Below, in pieces: positions 37,949 to 49,274 of a stretch of 64,000 nucleotides of DNA. The DNA is from Diabrotica undecimpunctata (Eukaryota > Arthropoda > Insecta > Coleoptera > Chrysomelidae), in contig NC_092807.1 in NCBI RefSeq assembly GCF_040954645.1, forward strand, positions 83,084,608-83,148,607. The letters run 5' to 3'. Positions within the stretch are counted from its first letter, which is position 1, and every line of letters begins with the position of its first letter. A model generated the notes under the pieces. That model saw nothing but the letters and a program-made list of their open reading frames with translations, had not been told where the DNA came from and did not search any database. The position numbers and the translations under genes were made by a program.

Positions 37949-38729
37949 TAAAAACCCCGATACATAAATTTCTTTCCTTCCCTTTTAAAACCCGCTATAC
38001 AAAAATCATGAACCCCTTCCCTATCAATAAATCTAGTTTAATTAATTAATAACTATTTACCTAACTTTTTATAGCTGATACAAAAACTGTAATAAGTACT
38101 AACCTTGGTATATGCATATACAAAGTTGTAAATTACAATAAAAACCTTAACCCTGAGAAACTTGTTGTTAATGTCTGTCACAACACTACAGCTGTCCTGG
38201 TTGGGTCCCCTTAAGACTCTGACGGTCCTTGAGGCTCCGAAAAAAACGAATGACGAAGAACGCTGTGGTTCTGGAGACAATCGGTTCCTGGTTACCAATG
38301 GGTTAAAGTAGGTGTTTGATTAAATTACTTCTAATATTAAACGTTATCCTAATCGGGTGAAATCTACAAAAAATAACATTTGGAGAAACATCAAGGCACC
38401 CAAAGATGACTGTCAACACATACCCTTACATCGAATTACCACAATAAACAAACATTTTATTTTATCAGCTGACTGTCATCCTGTCTATTTATTGCGTCTG
38501 CGCATTTAAAGAATATCTAGTAAATTAGGCATGAAAGTTTTTATACCGAGTAGTTATACAAAAAAACAGAAAAAACTAATTAGGTGTCCGATAAATTTAT
38601 GATCTAGGCTTAAGGCCACATGATACATATGAGAAAACTCGGATTTTACGCTTTTAATATTTCAAAAGACAATGAAAATATCAATAAAATGATAGGCCTA
38701 TAAAACTAAATGATTTAATTGCTCACCTG

Positions 38730-38812
38730 GGTTTTAAATAATTATTTCAGTAGATTTGGAAGCCGGGTTTTAAATATTCATTTCTGCAGATTTGGAAGCC
38801 GGTTTTTTTCAA
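38730..38812. repeat. Two-copy tandem repeat, about 43-bp unit
   Basis: Two consecutive copies of a unit containing GATTTGGAAGCCGGGTTTTA-like sequence. Confidence 0.65.
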
Positions 38813-40131
38813 TTAAGATTTTTATCATTTGTTCCAATTTCTCCCTTGATGTTCGGGAAAAACATTAAATCCAATCCCAGATTTTCTACCCGACTTTAAG
38901 ACAAAAAAAAATGCCGGTTAAGGCTTGGAGAAATACACCTCTCTGTGTGAGTTGTTGGCCAAAACTGCCTTTAGCCGAGCATCTCTTGATCACTTTAGTT
39001 TGCGCATTGTCTCGTCTATTGCCCATAAACGTTTCATAAACGGGATTCTGAGGGGTTTTAGGATTTTAATAATAAATTATATTAATTAATTATATGTTAG
39101 CAGTTGTGACTGCTACATCCTCCCTCAACTCCAGAAAAAAAAGGAAAACTTTCCACTTACCAGAAGTTTCCTTTTTTTTATTGTCTAGGACAATCTAGCC
39201 TTAAAGACAAACCAGACGATGAATATGATGAAGCCGAAACGTTGTGGTGTCAACCACAAGGATTTTGAGCTTATCAGCCACACTGTTTACTCAGGAGATG
39301 GGATAAAAGTAATGACACTGACAGACGTACAGTAGACAGACAGCATGTGATCTATTTAATAATGCGTAATTTACCAAAAAAAAATTAAAATAATTTAATT
39401 TATTTAGACAAAGTATTAAGAAAAGTAAAAAAAAACATATAACCCAATCACTTAGGTACTTTCTAAATATAATTCAATAACCTTATAGCAATATCAATCT
39501 CAATACCAATAAATTCAATATAATTCAATTCAACCTTATATAGAGTAAATTAACCTTCAACAATACTTAAATTCTATATTTCCAAGTATTAGTAAAACTA
39601 TAAATAAACTACACTACTGAGGTGTGTTAACAACCTCTAAAAGATACGACCAAGAACCATTCACAACACAAACTCAAACAAAGTCCTATCAAGTTTACCC
39701 AACGTTGGCACTAGAGCGAACAGATTCTATTAATCACTCAAGAGTTCAATGAGGGCTTAATTTATTAGGACTAGTTGAAACTATATTACTACAAACCCAA
39801 ACATCTATATGATATGGTTCTGGATATCAGCAACATAATCGAAAATTCAAGGTAAAAGATAATTCAATACATCTACTTGCTTTAGCAGCGGTAGGGAAAA
39901 CACACAATCGGTAAAGGCACTAGCAAGCCTAGATACTAGCAAGCCCACTATACTCATGGTATAGGGTATGTACAAAACTCACTTCTACCAGCTATACACT
40001 TGGTAGAAGGAAAGATAAAAGAGATCCTAACTGTAATACCCAAACTGTACTATTGACGTGGTCCAATTCTTTACTCACGACAAGAACAGTAAAGGACAGA
40101 TTTTTAGGACTCCATAATCAAGATAAAGATA

Positions 40132-40133
<2 letters not shown>

Positions 40134-40201
<68 letters not shown>
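40134..40201. repeat. (TA)n microsatellite
   Basis: TA repeat within the Gypsy-2 3' noncoding region. Confidence 0.95.
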
Positions 40202-40204
<3 letters not shown>

Positions 40205-40224
40205 TAAGATATAGATAAGAAATA

Positions 40225-40350
40225 AACTTATCCAGGTAAAGGTAAAGATAACTAACTTAAGGTAAAGGTATGAGATAAACCAATTAAGGTAAAGGTACGA
40301 GATAAACTCAATTAAGGTAAAGATAAAGATACACTCAAGGTAAAGATAAA
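40225..40350. repeat. Degenerate tandem repeat, AAGGTAAAGGTA-rich unit
   Basis: Four to five imperfect copies of a roughly 25-30-bp unit built on TTAAGGTAAAGGTACGAGAT with variable spacing. Confidence 0.65.
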
Positions 40351-40998
40351 CTCACATCTACCAATCCGTACGAATGGTAGGTAGACAGGTACAAACTCAA
40401 GATACTTAGACATGTTAAACTCAAATTCTTGAGAAGATAACAACATAGGAGATAACAAACCAAGTTAAACAGACTTACTTACTGCTGAATATCAGAACGA
40501 TCCAATTCTAAATGACACATTCTAATTTCAACCTAAGAGACATTCAAGAAACAACTAATATGTATTGATATATTTCTGAGCCAAGTGAGGGCACACATCC
40601 AGGGTGATCAATCCTGAACCCACGCTAAAACACCGACACAGTAAGTGAATATGAATGCATAAGCTTTATGGCTATGGTCCACAAAACCATACAACACTAT
40701 TAAAGAAAATATTTGGAATGTTTTCCGCATTATCCGTGTAAATATCTATTTAACTCAGAACTCAAGATGGGGAAATTCCCATATATCCATCCTGTACTCC
40801 TATGATATGCAGTTAGACTTTTAAGAGAAAACAAACAACAAAATTAAAAAGTCCATAAACTAAGATAATAACCAACATTAAGATAAGATAAAAAAAAAAT
40901 AGAAGGCAAAATAGCACATCTTCTTGTTTTGCCAGGTAAACAAAATAGATAAACCGATCTTAAACAACCAAACTGGTACAGCATTGATAAGGGACCAG

Positions 40999-43900
40999 TT
41001 AATCTTCATTTGAAGATGAAGAATCCAAATTATCTGACAAGTTATGTGGACCTACTCTCTTGTCCTCCAGTAAGTCTTTGACATGAAACCTTCCTAGTTT
41101 CCTGCCAGTGGAAGTTTCCTGCAACTCATAAATTAAAGGAGAAATGACCTTAATAACTGTGCAAGGTATGTACTTCTGACATAACTTGGCCGATTGAAAG
41201 TTCACTTTATCAGATTTGACAAAGTTTCTTTTCAACACAGAATCTCCAATTCTGAAGGATAACTCTCGCTTTCTCAAGTCATAATGGCATTTATTTCTAG
41301 CATAAGATGCTTTCAAACGTTTGCGAACATCCACATAAATATCAGGAAGATGCTGAATATCTTCTAAACGGTGTAATTTATCTGATATAGTGGGAAAGTT
41401 ATTGGCATTTTCTGAAATTGTACCAAAATAATCACCAGAAAGAGGAACATGACGACCAAACATCAAATAAGATGGAGGACATTTGGTTATTTCGTGGGAA
41501 GAAGTCCTGATAGCCTGTACTATAGAGTGGATATGAGTATCCCAAGCTCTTTGATCAGGAAAGGAATATGACCTTAAAGCAGTCACGATTGATTTATTAA
41601 CTCTTTCGGTATGATTGACTTGTGGATGATAGTTCGCATTGTACCAGATCTTTTGGACATTATATTTAGACATGAGGTCGCGAAAAGCCTTAGCTGTGAA
41701 CTGTGGTCCATTATCGCAAGACACGATCTGTGGAACACCATAAAATAAGAAAACCTCATTCTCAAGATACTTGATAATGGATGAAGTAGTTGCCTTAGAC
41801 ATAGTATGAATCAAAGGAAATTTTGTAAAATAATCAACAACTACTAAGGCATACTGAGAACCTTTATAAGACCTAGGATAAGGACCAATGAGATCTAAAG
41901 ATATAAGTTGAAATGGAAAATCAATCCGTCGATAACTACCCATTAAACCTGGTTGAGGAAGATTTGTCGGTTTGCATGTAGCACAGATTTTGCATTTAGC
42001 GATATAGCTACGTACAGTTTGACGCATCTTCGGCCAGTAATAGAGTTCCGATATACGACGGAAAGTTTTGTAAAAACCAAAATGAGCTGCAGTAGGATGG
42101 TCATGAAAAGTGGCCAAAACCTCTGCTCTATTAGGAGTTGGAACGACTATCTTCCAATCCGACATTCCAGTAAGGGCATCCATGGAACTTAAGACATGTT
42201 TATACAAAACACCATGTTTAACTTTAAAATCAGGAAATTTACCTGGTACATTCTGTACATCATACAACATTTTTCAATACCAGTCATCTGGTTGCAAGGA
42301 AGATAAATCTAACAAATTAATATCGAACGTTCTAGAGAGTGCATCAGCGACTACTACACCTGCAGCTTTACGATGATTAATCTTATAATCATATTGTGCC
42401 AATCTTAAAATCCACCTAGCCAAACGAGGAGATGGGTTCTTCATATTCTGTAACCACACCAAACTACTATGGTCAGTTATGACCGTGAAAGAACGACCCT
42501 CAAGAAAATATCTGATATGTTCAATACCAGTAATTATAGCTAGCAACTCTTTTTCAGTTGTAGTATAATTTTTCTGTGCTTTATTTAATTTCTTGCTTGT
42601 ATAAGCTATAGGGTGTTCTTCTCCATCTACCATTTGATAGAGTACACCTCCAGATGCAGTGTTAGAACAATCAGATAAAAAGGCTTAGTAAAATCTGGGG
42701 CTACCATAACAGGAGAATTTGTGAGAGCCTCCTTGATTTTAATGAAAGCTTCATTAGCCTCAGGAGTCCACACAATATTTTGTTCCTTTTTCCGATTTTG
42801 AAGTAAATCTGTGATAGGAGACAACAAGGTCGAATAAGACTTAACAAACTTCTTATAATAACCAACCATTCCTAACAATCGACGGACCTGAGTGGTATTT
42901 TTAGGCACAGGAAAATCCCGAATCGCTGACATCTTATCAGGATCAGTACGAAGACCCTGAGAATCTACAACATATCCTAAAAACTTAATAGAGTCACGAC
43001 AAAAGCTGCTTTTATCCAAATTAATAGTCAAATTTGCGTCTTTTAAACGCTGAAACAACTGCTGCAATACAGAGATATGAGTTTCGAAATCAGGAGTAAT
43101 GACAAGAATGTCATCAAGATAGTATTGACAAAATGGGTCTAAAGCAGGACCTATTACCAAATCCATTAATCGACTCATAGTCTGAGGAGCAGACACAAGA
43201 CCAAAAGGCATTGTAGTGAACTGATACAATCCTTTGCCATTTACTGCAAAGGCAGTAAGCTTTTTACTCTCCTCGCTGAGAGGAATCTGTAAAAACGCCT
43301 TCTTTAAGTCGATAGATGAAATAAATTTTGCATTCTGTAATTTACTTAGGATGATATCTATACGAGGTATTGGATAAGCATCTCTGTTCATAGTTATACC
43401 GTTAAGTTTACGTCCGTCAAAACAGACACGAAAAGTCCCATCTTTCTTTTTTGTCAGCCACAGAGGGCTACAAAAAGAAGAAGTACTGGGCTCAATAATA
43501 CCTAACTTAAGCATTTCATCTACCTCCTTTACTAGACTTTCATGCCAGGCTTGAGGCAAAGGATATTGATATTGCCTGAAGGGCTTAGACGAACCAACAT
43601 CAATGTGATGTTCGATGAGATGAGTTCGACCTAACTGATTTTTCGATGAGATAGAAGAGAATGATGTGATGACACTATTTAACTGCTCTAATTCCTGAGC
43701 ATTAAGTCGACTCATATCTTTAACAGCATTGACACAAGAGATATTAAAAGAAGACACAGATAAGGAAAATTCAGTCAAATTTAATTCACTATTAAAAGTT
43801 TTCAGAAAATCCATACCTAGGATGACTGAATTCTTAACTGAAGGAATAACAAAGAATGTAATCATTCTTTTACAAAAACTAACAGAAATCTCAGTAGTGA

Positions 43901-44201
43901 ATTGACCTAAAATTGGTTGAACTTGACCATCAGCTGTAGTCACTTGCAAACTTTGATCTATTCCTATATTTACACTTGAATTCTGGAGAAATTCCAGACC
44001 TAGAGAACCTAAAATAGAGATATTAGAACCTGTGTCCAGTAAAGCTAAACAAGAATGTCCTAAGATAGATATTTCAAGATATGGACGATTATCCTTGTTT
44101 TTTCGAACTAACAATGAGTTTATATCTAAATCAACAAACGAAGACAAGAGATTACTTGAAGAAACTACAGAAGAATCACGGTGTTCATGCTCAACTAACA
44201 T
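40999..44201 (-). pseudogene. Gypsy-2 Pol: protease, RT, RNase H, integrase (one frameshift, one stop)
   Basis: Pol polyprotein nearly intact. Protease: LALLDTGSNIS near 44040. RT: FRVCFDGRKLNG, LKKAFLQIPL, FGLVSAPQTM and the YLDD catalytic box near 43120. A 1-nt indel near 42660-42690 shifts the frame at the start of RNase H, which continues as SNTASGGVLYQM, EKELLAII, TDHSSLVW. At 42271-42273 a TGA interrupts the frame without shifting it. Integrase follows: HFGFYKTFRR and CKICATC of the zinc finger, then D in SLDLIGPY, D in SCDNGPQF and E in NHTERVN, with the C terminus at 40999. No chromodomain or env follows. The near-integrity suggests loss of function is recent. The frame overlaps gag by a few bases. 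Confidence 0.92.
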
Positions 44202-45685
44202 TGTCCTCTCTTCGGTTGGTATTTGCCGTTCTGTGGTCTTTTGTCTTTCGGTAGAGCGTGAGATGTTTGGCTTGTGGAAGCTTGGGCATCCAGACTCGAG
44301 AAACTGGTTCCTTGGTTTTGAGGAGTTTGGACAGTGTTTGTATTCCCTGTATTTTGACGAGGAGTAGGAGCCAGGGCCAACCCACCCCTTCTGTCGTTTC
44401 CCGAACAGAATTCACACTCAAATTTACGGACACCTTGACGTCCACAACCATAACAGAACCGAATTCTAGGCTCAGGACATTCGTAATACCCATGTCCTGG
44501 CTGACAACAATTCCAACAGGTAAGCTTCGAATTAAAAGAAGAGACATTACCAGACCGAGAATAGTTAGGCCTACCAGAATAGGATGAGTCATTATTTCTG
44601 AAATTTCTACTATTACTAGACCGTGAATAATTGGGTCTATCAGAATAAGATGAGTCATTATTTCTGAAATTCTGATGAATAGGGACTCTAGACACGTTGT
44701 CAGAAGACCATGACAAAACTTCCTCTAATTTCTTACACTTTTCCGTTAAGTCAGAAATTGAAGAAATATCTGTAAGTGCCAGACTAGAATGATACGATGG
44801 CCACAATTTTTTTCTAATGATCCTTATGATATGTGACTCAGACAAAGGAGTCTCCAACCGTTTACACAAACTAACAATCTCATTTACAAATATAGTTACC
44901 TTCTCCTGCGGAGCTTGTTTTCGAGACTTAATTTCATCAAGAAGATTGTCCTCATAGTTATATGGAAGAAAATCTGACCTAAGTTTGGCAACTAACTCTT
45001 GCCATGAAGCAAAACTACCTCGGTTATTGAGAAACCAAGTGAAGGCTGAATCCTTAAATAAATCGGCAGCAGAAGAGTAACACTCTTCCTCGCTGTTACC
45101 ACGCGCTATACGCAGACATTCTACCTTCTCTAAGAAACTAACAACATTTTCAGTATCTTGACCTGAAAAATGGACACCCCATTTATGAATAGGAGCAGAC
45201 TTAACAAAGGGAAATGAATTTACTGAAACACTAGCATTATGAGGAGTAGAATGTGCCTGTGGAATCACTTTACAATCAAGTTCACCTTCCAGAATCAGAA
45301 CCCTGAAATTAAGAGACCTCTTCACTTCCTCCTCTTCCTCTGTTGTAGCTTCTAACAGATGGACTCTAGCTGCAACATGACCTAAGCGAGAAGTATAGCG
45401 AGCATAGGCAGTATCACTAGGAGAACCAACAAAAGAACTAATTTTGACCACCAGATCTGCAAGAGCAACCTCTATTTCCGCAATCTCGTCCTTAAAATTA
45501 AGATGGGAAGCAGACAGAATAGCATAACTCCGATTTGCTGCAGCTTGCTTTAATGCACCACGCAACACTACCCTTTTCCTTTCCACTGTTGTCAAAGGTG
45601 GATTGTTTAAGTGACGGACTTTCAACTCGTACTCTAATTCTGGACCTAACAGATGCTCTACCTTGAAAGCAGACATTTTATACAA
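44195..45685 (-). CDS. Gypsy-2 Gag
   Basis: Uninterrupted 496-residue Gag. An N-terminal helical region (residues 1-150, including a run of glutamates in TTEEEEEVKR) precedes a retrotransposon-gag capsid-like domain (VVSFLEKVECLRIARGN, WQELVAKLRSDFLP, about residues 180-330). Two 22-residue repeats (FRNNDSSYS with RPNYSRS) precede a CCHC knuckle (CWNCCQPGHGYYEC). A cysteine-rich CYGCGRQGVRKFEC segment follows, so two metal-binding elements are present. The tail is glutamine- and threonine-rich. The ATG at 45685 is followed closely by a second ATG (MSAF), and either could be the start. The stop at 44195 overlaps the beginning of pol. Confidence 0.9.
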   Translation of the reverse strand: MYKMSAFKVEHLLGPELEYELKVRHLNNPPLTTVERKRVVLRGALKQAAANRSYAILSASHLNFKDEIAEIEVALADLVVKISSFVGSPSDTAYARYTSRLGHVAARVHLLEATTEEEEEVKRSLNFRVLILEGELDCKVIPQAHSTPHNASVSVNSFPFVKSAPIHKWGVHFSGQDTENVVSFLEKVECLRIARGNSEEECYSSAADLFKDSAFTWFLNNRGSFASWQELVAKLRSDFLPYNYEDNLLDEIKSRKQAPQEKVTIFVNEIVSLCKRLETPLSESHIIRIIRKKLWPSYHSSLALTDISSISDLTEKCKKLEEVLSWSSDNVSRVPIHQNFRNNDSSYSDRPNYSRSSNSRNFRNNDSSYSGRPNYSRSGNVSSFNSKLTCWNCCQPGHGYYECPEPRIRFCYGCGRQGVRKFECEFCSGNDRRGGLALAPTPRQNTGNTNTVQTPQNQGTSFSSLDAQASTSQTSHALPKDKRPQNGKYQPKRGQC

Positions 45686-46330
45686 CTGGGAAATATACCA
45701 GAAAATATATGAGGGAAACTATGATAAAATAGGTAAAGTCTAATTTACTCTATGTTTCCAGGTTATTATTATAATTGAATTATTTTACCAGTAATGTTTG
45801 CTTGTTTATCCAGTCGTGAACTCAGATGCAAGGTACGGCTACAATCCCTGAGAAACCTAGAAATTTCAAAAAATTTTACTTCCAGACAGTGGTGAATTAC
45901 TTTGGTGCTACTCCGGACTTTTATAGTGTTAAGATAGTTAAATTTAAAATATTTAAATAATTTTCCCTTTTTAATATATACTTATGTTATTTATTATTAA
46001 TCCAATATGGATATTTAGTTAATAAAAAAAAATAAAGCAATTTATTCAGTCTACCCACAATATAGCAAAACAAGGGTACTACGGGTATATTTAATAGATA
46101 ATGTAGATAAACTAAATATTGAAATACAAAAACCAATGTTGCAGTTAGGAAACCAAGAGTTAAAGAACACGGCTGAAAATTAAAATACAACACCAAAGGT
46201 ACACAACCAGAAATTAAAGTGGGAGAAAAACAACCAAAGATATAAAGCCAAAAGTACGTGCAAAAAAAAGAAGCCCCACGTTTGGGTCTAGCCAATTGAA
46301 ACCGTATACGTTGCCCCACGCAACATATAT
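45686..46330 (-). other. Gypsy-2 5' leader
   Basis: Untranslated region between the leader/primer-binding site and gag. A frame at 45987-46319 is hydrophobic without family motifs and probably not coding. Confidence 0.6.
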
Positions 46331-46348
46331 CGCATACCGTAGCCCCAC
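46331..46348 (-). promoter_or_regulatory. Leader segment complementary to the LTR
   Basis: The plus strand reads CGCATACCGTAGCCCCAC, the exact reverse complement of 46915-46932 and 37551-37568 in the LTRs, so the element RNA can pair with itself over 18 bp. It overlaps the 3' half of the primer-binding region. Confidence 0.65.
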
Positions 46349-46359
46349 GTTGGGCGCCA
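46342..46359 (-). promoter_or_regulatory. Gypsy-2 primer-binding site
   Basis: The minus strand reads TGGCGCCCAACGTGGGGC two bases inside the 5' LTR. This is the TGGCGCCCAAC-type site common in insect Gypsy elements. Confidence 0.88.
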
Positions 46360-46361
46360 AT

Positions 46362-47269
46362 TGAAACCTAAATAAAGTTTAGGGGGTGGTATATGGAGAA
46401 GGAGATGATAAATTAGAGAAGAACTAGCAAAGAAGTTATAATAAAAAGAATGGCTTAGCTCAAAAGAACACAGAGACACAAAACCTCAAGCACGAATTCG
46501 GGCTAGCCTCACTACACTAGAATTTGGCTTTGAGATAAGGGGAAAAGAGATCTTTTTATCCAAAAGAATACAATATAATATTGCACCGGAAAATCTGGAA
46601 CTATAAAAGGGGTAAGATAAGAGAATATACGGAGATGCCTAGGAAAATACTGAAATGGGCGCCAGCTAATTTCTGAAGGAAATTAACGAAAAAAATAAAT
46701 GAAGTTATGAACAACAAGGAATAAAGTACTATTGATTTAATACCCTGTAGTAATGTTTAAAAACCGAAAAGACACTATTGACCTTGTTCTGCTATATTAT
46801 AACTGTAAGCAGGAACTGAAATAAAAGCAAAAACTACTTGTAACAAATATATTTATAATATTAACAACTAACAAAACTCACCTATATCTATATATAGAAA
46901 ATATAATTACAGTAGTGGGGCTACGGTATGCGAGGACCAAAAAACCACGACAAAATGAAGGACCCCACTACTGGGCCAAACAAAAAGGTGTATTAGTAAA
47001 TATATAATCTAAGTCCATGGGAGAAGCGAAATCTTAACACTAAGGTTAGTTACGAAAGTTAAATCCTTGATAGGTAAGGTAGGGAATATAAATACTAAAA
47101 AAAAACGTGACGGTTATACAAAAGAAACTACCTTACCTAACAAATATACGACTAATATGTGTCGAAGCAGCTAAACACCAGATCTATGTGTAAGTGTTAT
47201 GCTTACACATAGATGCTGGGAGATATCTAAAGTGATCAAGTGTGATGAGTATGGCCAACAGACTCGGAA

Positions 47270-47339
<70 letters not shown>

Positions 47340-47355
47340 TAAAAACCCTGATACA
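46362..47355 (-). repeat. Gypsy-2 5' LTR
   Basis: Direct repeat of 36998-37964 with few substitutions. It includes a longer (TA)n tract (47271-47334), the hairpin at 47182-47214 and the leader-complementary segment at 46915-46932. Confidence 0.9.
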
Positions 47356-47361
47356 TAAATT

Positions 47362-49274
47362 ACCGATATATACCGATATTAAGTTTATTATTTCTCAAAT
47401 CAATAATGTCACTGCTTTTCTTGATAATCACCTTCCTGACAATTTGTTGGACACTTTTGAGTCATCTTTACATAAGAAATTTAATTTTGTATATCATAAA
47501 TCCATGACACACCTTGGTAAGAAACTTAATAACTTAGACGCCCCCCAATTTTAAAAAATTCCATTTAATCCCAAGTGGATTAAAAATTTATCCAATACTG
47601 AGCTTCCTTAGGACATTCTCAAGTTGTTATCTTTGGGCCCTAAATTTGGCTTACAGCCATCTTTCAGAGATAACTCTGTTAGTAGAATCTTAGCAGATGT
47701 TGAAAATATGTTGTCACATGCTGACAATACTGACCTTCTATCTCTTAGGTCCCTTTCCCACAATATTCTGTTCAATTTCTCTAATCGCCCTAGACAACCC
47801 ATATTGGAGTTAGATAAGATTTACAGGGAGACGGTATCGTTTTTAAAAACCCACCCTAATCTTCTCGTTCTTACTAGTGATAAAGGGAATGCCACTGTCC
47901 TCATGGACAGAGATCATTATCTCAGTCTGAGTCAATCGTTGTTAGATGATGATAGATACTATCAACCTCTCTCTACCAATCCTTGCTCTAAAGTCACTAA
48001 TAAAATAAATAAATTCATTACTCATTTAAAAAATTTAATGATCATAGATCAACCACTTGCAAAATTTTTACATAATTATGATGGATATGCTCCCAGATTT
48101 TATTGTCTACCGAAAATACATAAGCCCACATTGAGCATGAGGCCGATTGTTTCCTCCATTAATTCACCTTATATTATTATTTCAAAATTTTTAACTGATA
48201 TACTATCAAAATCTTATAATTATAATAACAACTTTAATATTGTTGATTCTTTCACTTTAGTGAATTTATTAAAAACTTTGAACTTCCACAGGGTTACATT
48301 TTAGTGAGTTTTGATGTGGTATCTCTTTTCACTAATTTACCTTTTTCTAGTGTCACGACTTTCTTAAGAAATCATTGGAATTCTATCGAACCTAACTGTC
48401 CTGTTCCCTGGGATGTATTTGCAGAACTGTTGCAATTAGTATTTGACACTAATTTTTTGGTCTTTGATGACAAATATTATCTTCAGATTTTTGGGACACC
48501 TATGGGTTCCTGAATCTCTCCCATCTTAGTTAATTTTGTACTGGATGATTTAGTATCTGACCGTTTGGGTCTTTTAGATTTCCAAATCCCTTTTATTAAG
48601 CGGTATGTTGATGACTTATTATTAGCCTTACCCCCAGACAAGATTCATGCCACCTTGTCTTTGTTCAACGAGTTTGATCCTCACTTACAGTTCACTGCTG
48701 AACTTGAGGACCCTACCACTAATAGTATTCCCTTCTTAGACATGCGTGTCATTAGAATGGGAAATAACACCTTAACCACAAGTTGGTATAGGAAACCAAT
48801 GGCCTCTAATAGGTTTCTCAACTACCATTCTTGTCATCCCTACAAATATAAATTAAACCTAGTTAAAGCTTTGAGCTGTAGGCTAAATAGACTGACACAT
48901 CCGGTTAATCGAAGGGAATCCCTCCAATTACTCAAAAATATTCTAATTGAGAATTCATATCCTTCATCCCTCATTAATAAATATCTTTATGCACAGAGTT
49001 ATGGTTCCTCTTTAAATGACATGCTCAATGGTGACCAACTTAAAATAATATCAAATAATTCAATTAATAATACTGTTCTGCCTAATACTGTACTTGGGAC
49101 TCCAACCACCCATTACTCATCTCTACCTTATTTTCCTCAAGTTACTGAAAAACTTATTAAACTGTACAAACAGAAAAATGTACCGGTTAAAATTGCAGTT
49201 AAAAATGCTAAGACTGTCAAGAATTTGTTTTCTAAAACTAAAACACCCTTGTCCCTTCTGGAACAAGTAAATGT
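47362..49274 (+). pseudogene. Penelope-like element reverse transcriptase, without endonuclease
   Basis: Plus-strand Penelope-type RT, related to telomerase RT. The N-terminal region is readable from about 47380 (two stops near 47550 and 47610). The 47624-48304 frame contains VLTSDKGNATVLMDRDHY, RFYCLPKIHKP and RPIVSSINSP. After a frameshift near 48290, FDVVSLFTNLP (motif A) and FGTPMGS (motif B) follow, with a TGA right after MGS. The same frame continues VNFVLDDLV, RYVDDLLLAL (motif C), SIPFLDMRV and WYRKPMASNRFLNYHS. The linker LPYFPQVTEKL is the counterpart of that in the 34-kb Penelope copies. The sequence stops at LLEQVNV, precisely where the GIY-YIG domain should start, and joins Gypsy-3. 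Its left end abuts the Gypsy-2 LTR. Confidence 0.88.

Larger units (their letters stand above)
36998..37964 (-). repeat. Gypsy-2 3' LTR
   Basis: Starts TGAAACC and ends GATACA on the plus strand. It is nearly identical to 46362-47355 apart from a few substitutions and a shorter TA tract (37909-37943). Confidence 0.9.
37965..40998 (-). other. Gypsy-2 long 3' noncoding region
   Basis: About 3 kb between the pol stop and the 3' LTR with no credible open frame. It starts inside the LTR with a purine tract. It holds two tandem repeats and a (TA)n tract, listed separately. It might be a decayed env-like region or inserted sequence, but I see no env motif. Confidence 0.55.
36998..47355 (-). mobile_element. 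Gypsy-2: Ty3/Gypsy LTR retrotransposon
   Basis: Minus-strand element with two LTRs of about 967 and 994 bp (the difference is mostly TA repeat length) that start TG and end CA. It has a classic TGGCGCCCAACGTGGGG primer-binding site, intact gag, and pol with one frameshift and one nonsense codon. A purine-rich tract (AAAAGGGAAGGAAAG) lies just inside the 3' LTR. An unusually long region of about 3 kb without coding capacity separates pol from the 3' LTR. The flanks are different elements (Tc1 on the left, Penelope on the right) and no target duplication is visible. Confidence 0.92.

Noticed and set aside
38053..38298. 81-codon minus frame in the Gypsy-2 3' region
   Set aside because: No env, membrane or other recognisable feature.
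39195..39260. GATGAAGCCGAAACGTTG motif like the 3' end of Penelope or LINE elements
   Set aside because: Isolated short similarity from memory, with no accompanying coding sequence or borders.
45987..46319. 110-codon hydrophobic frame in the Gypsy-2 leader
   Set aside because: No family motif and located between the primer site and gag; chance opening is likely.
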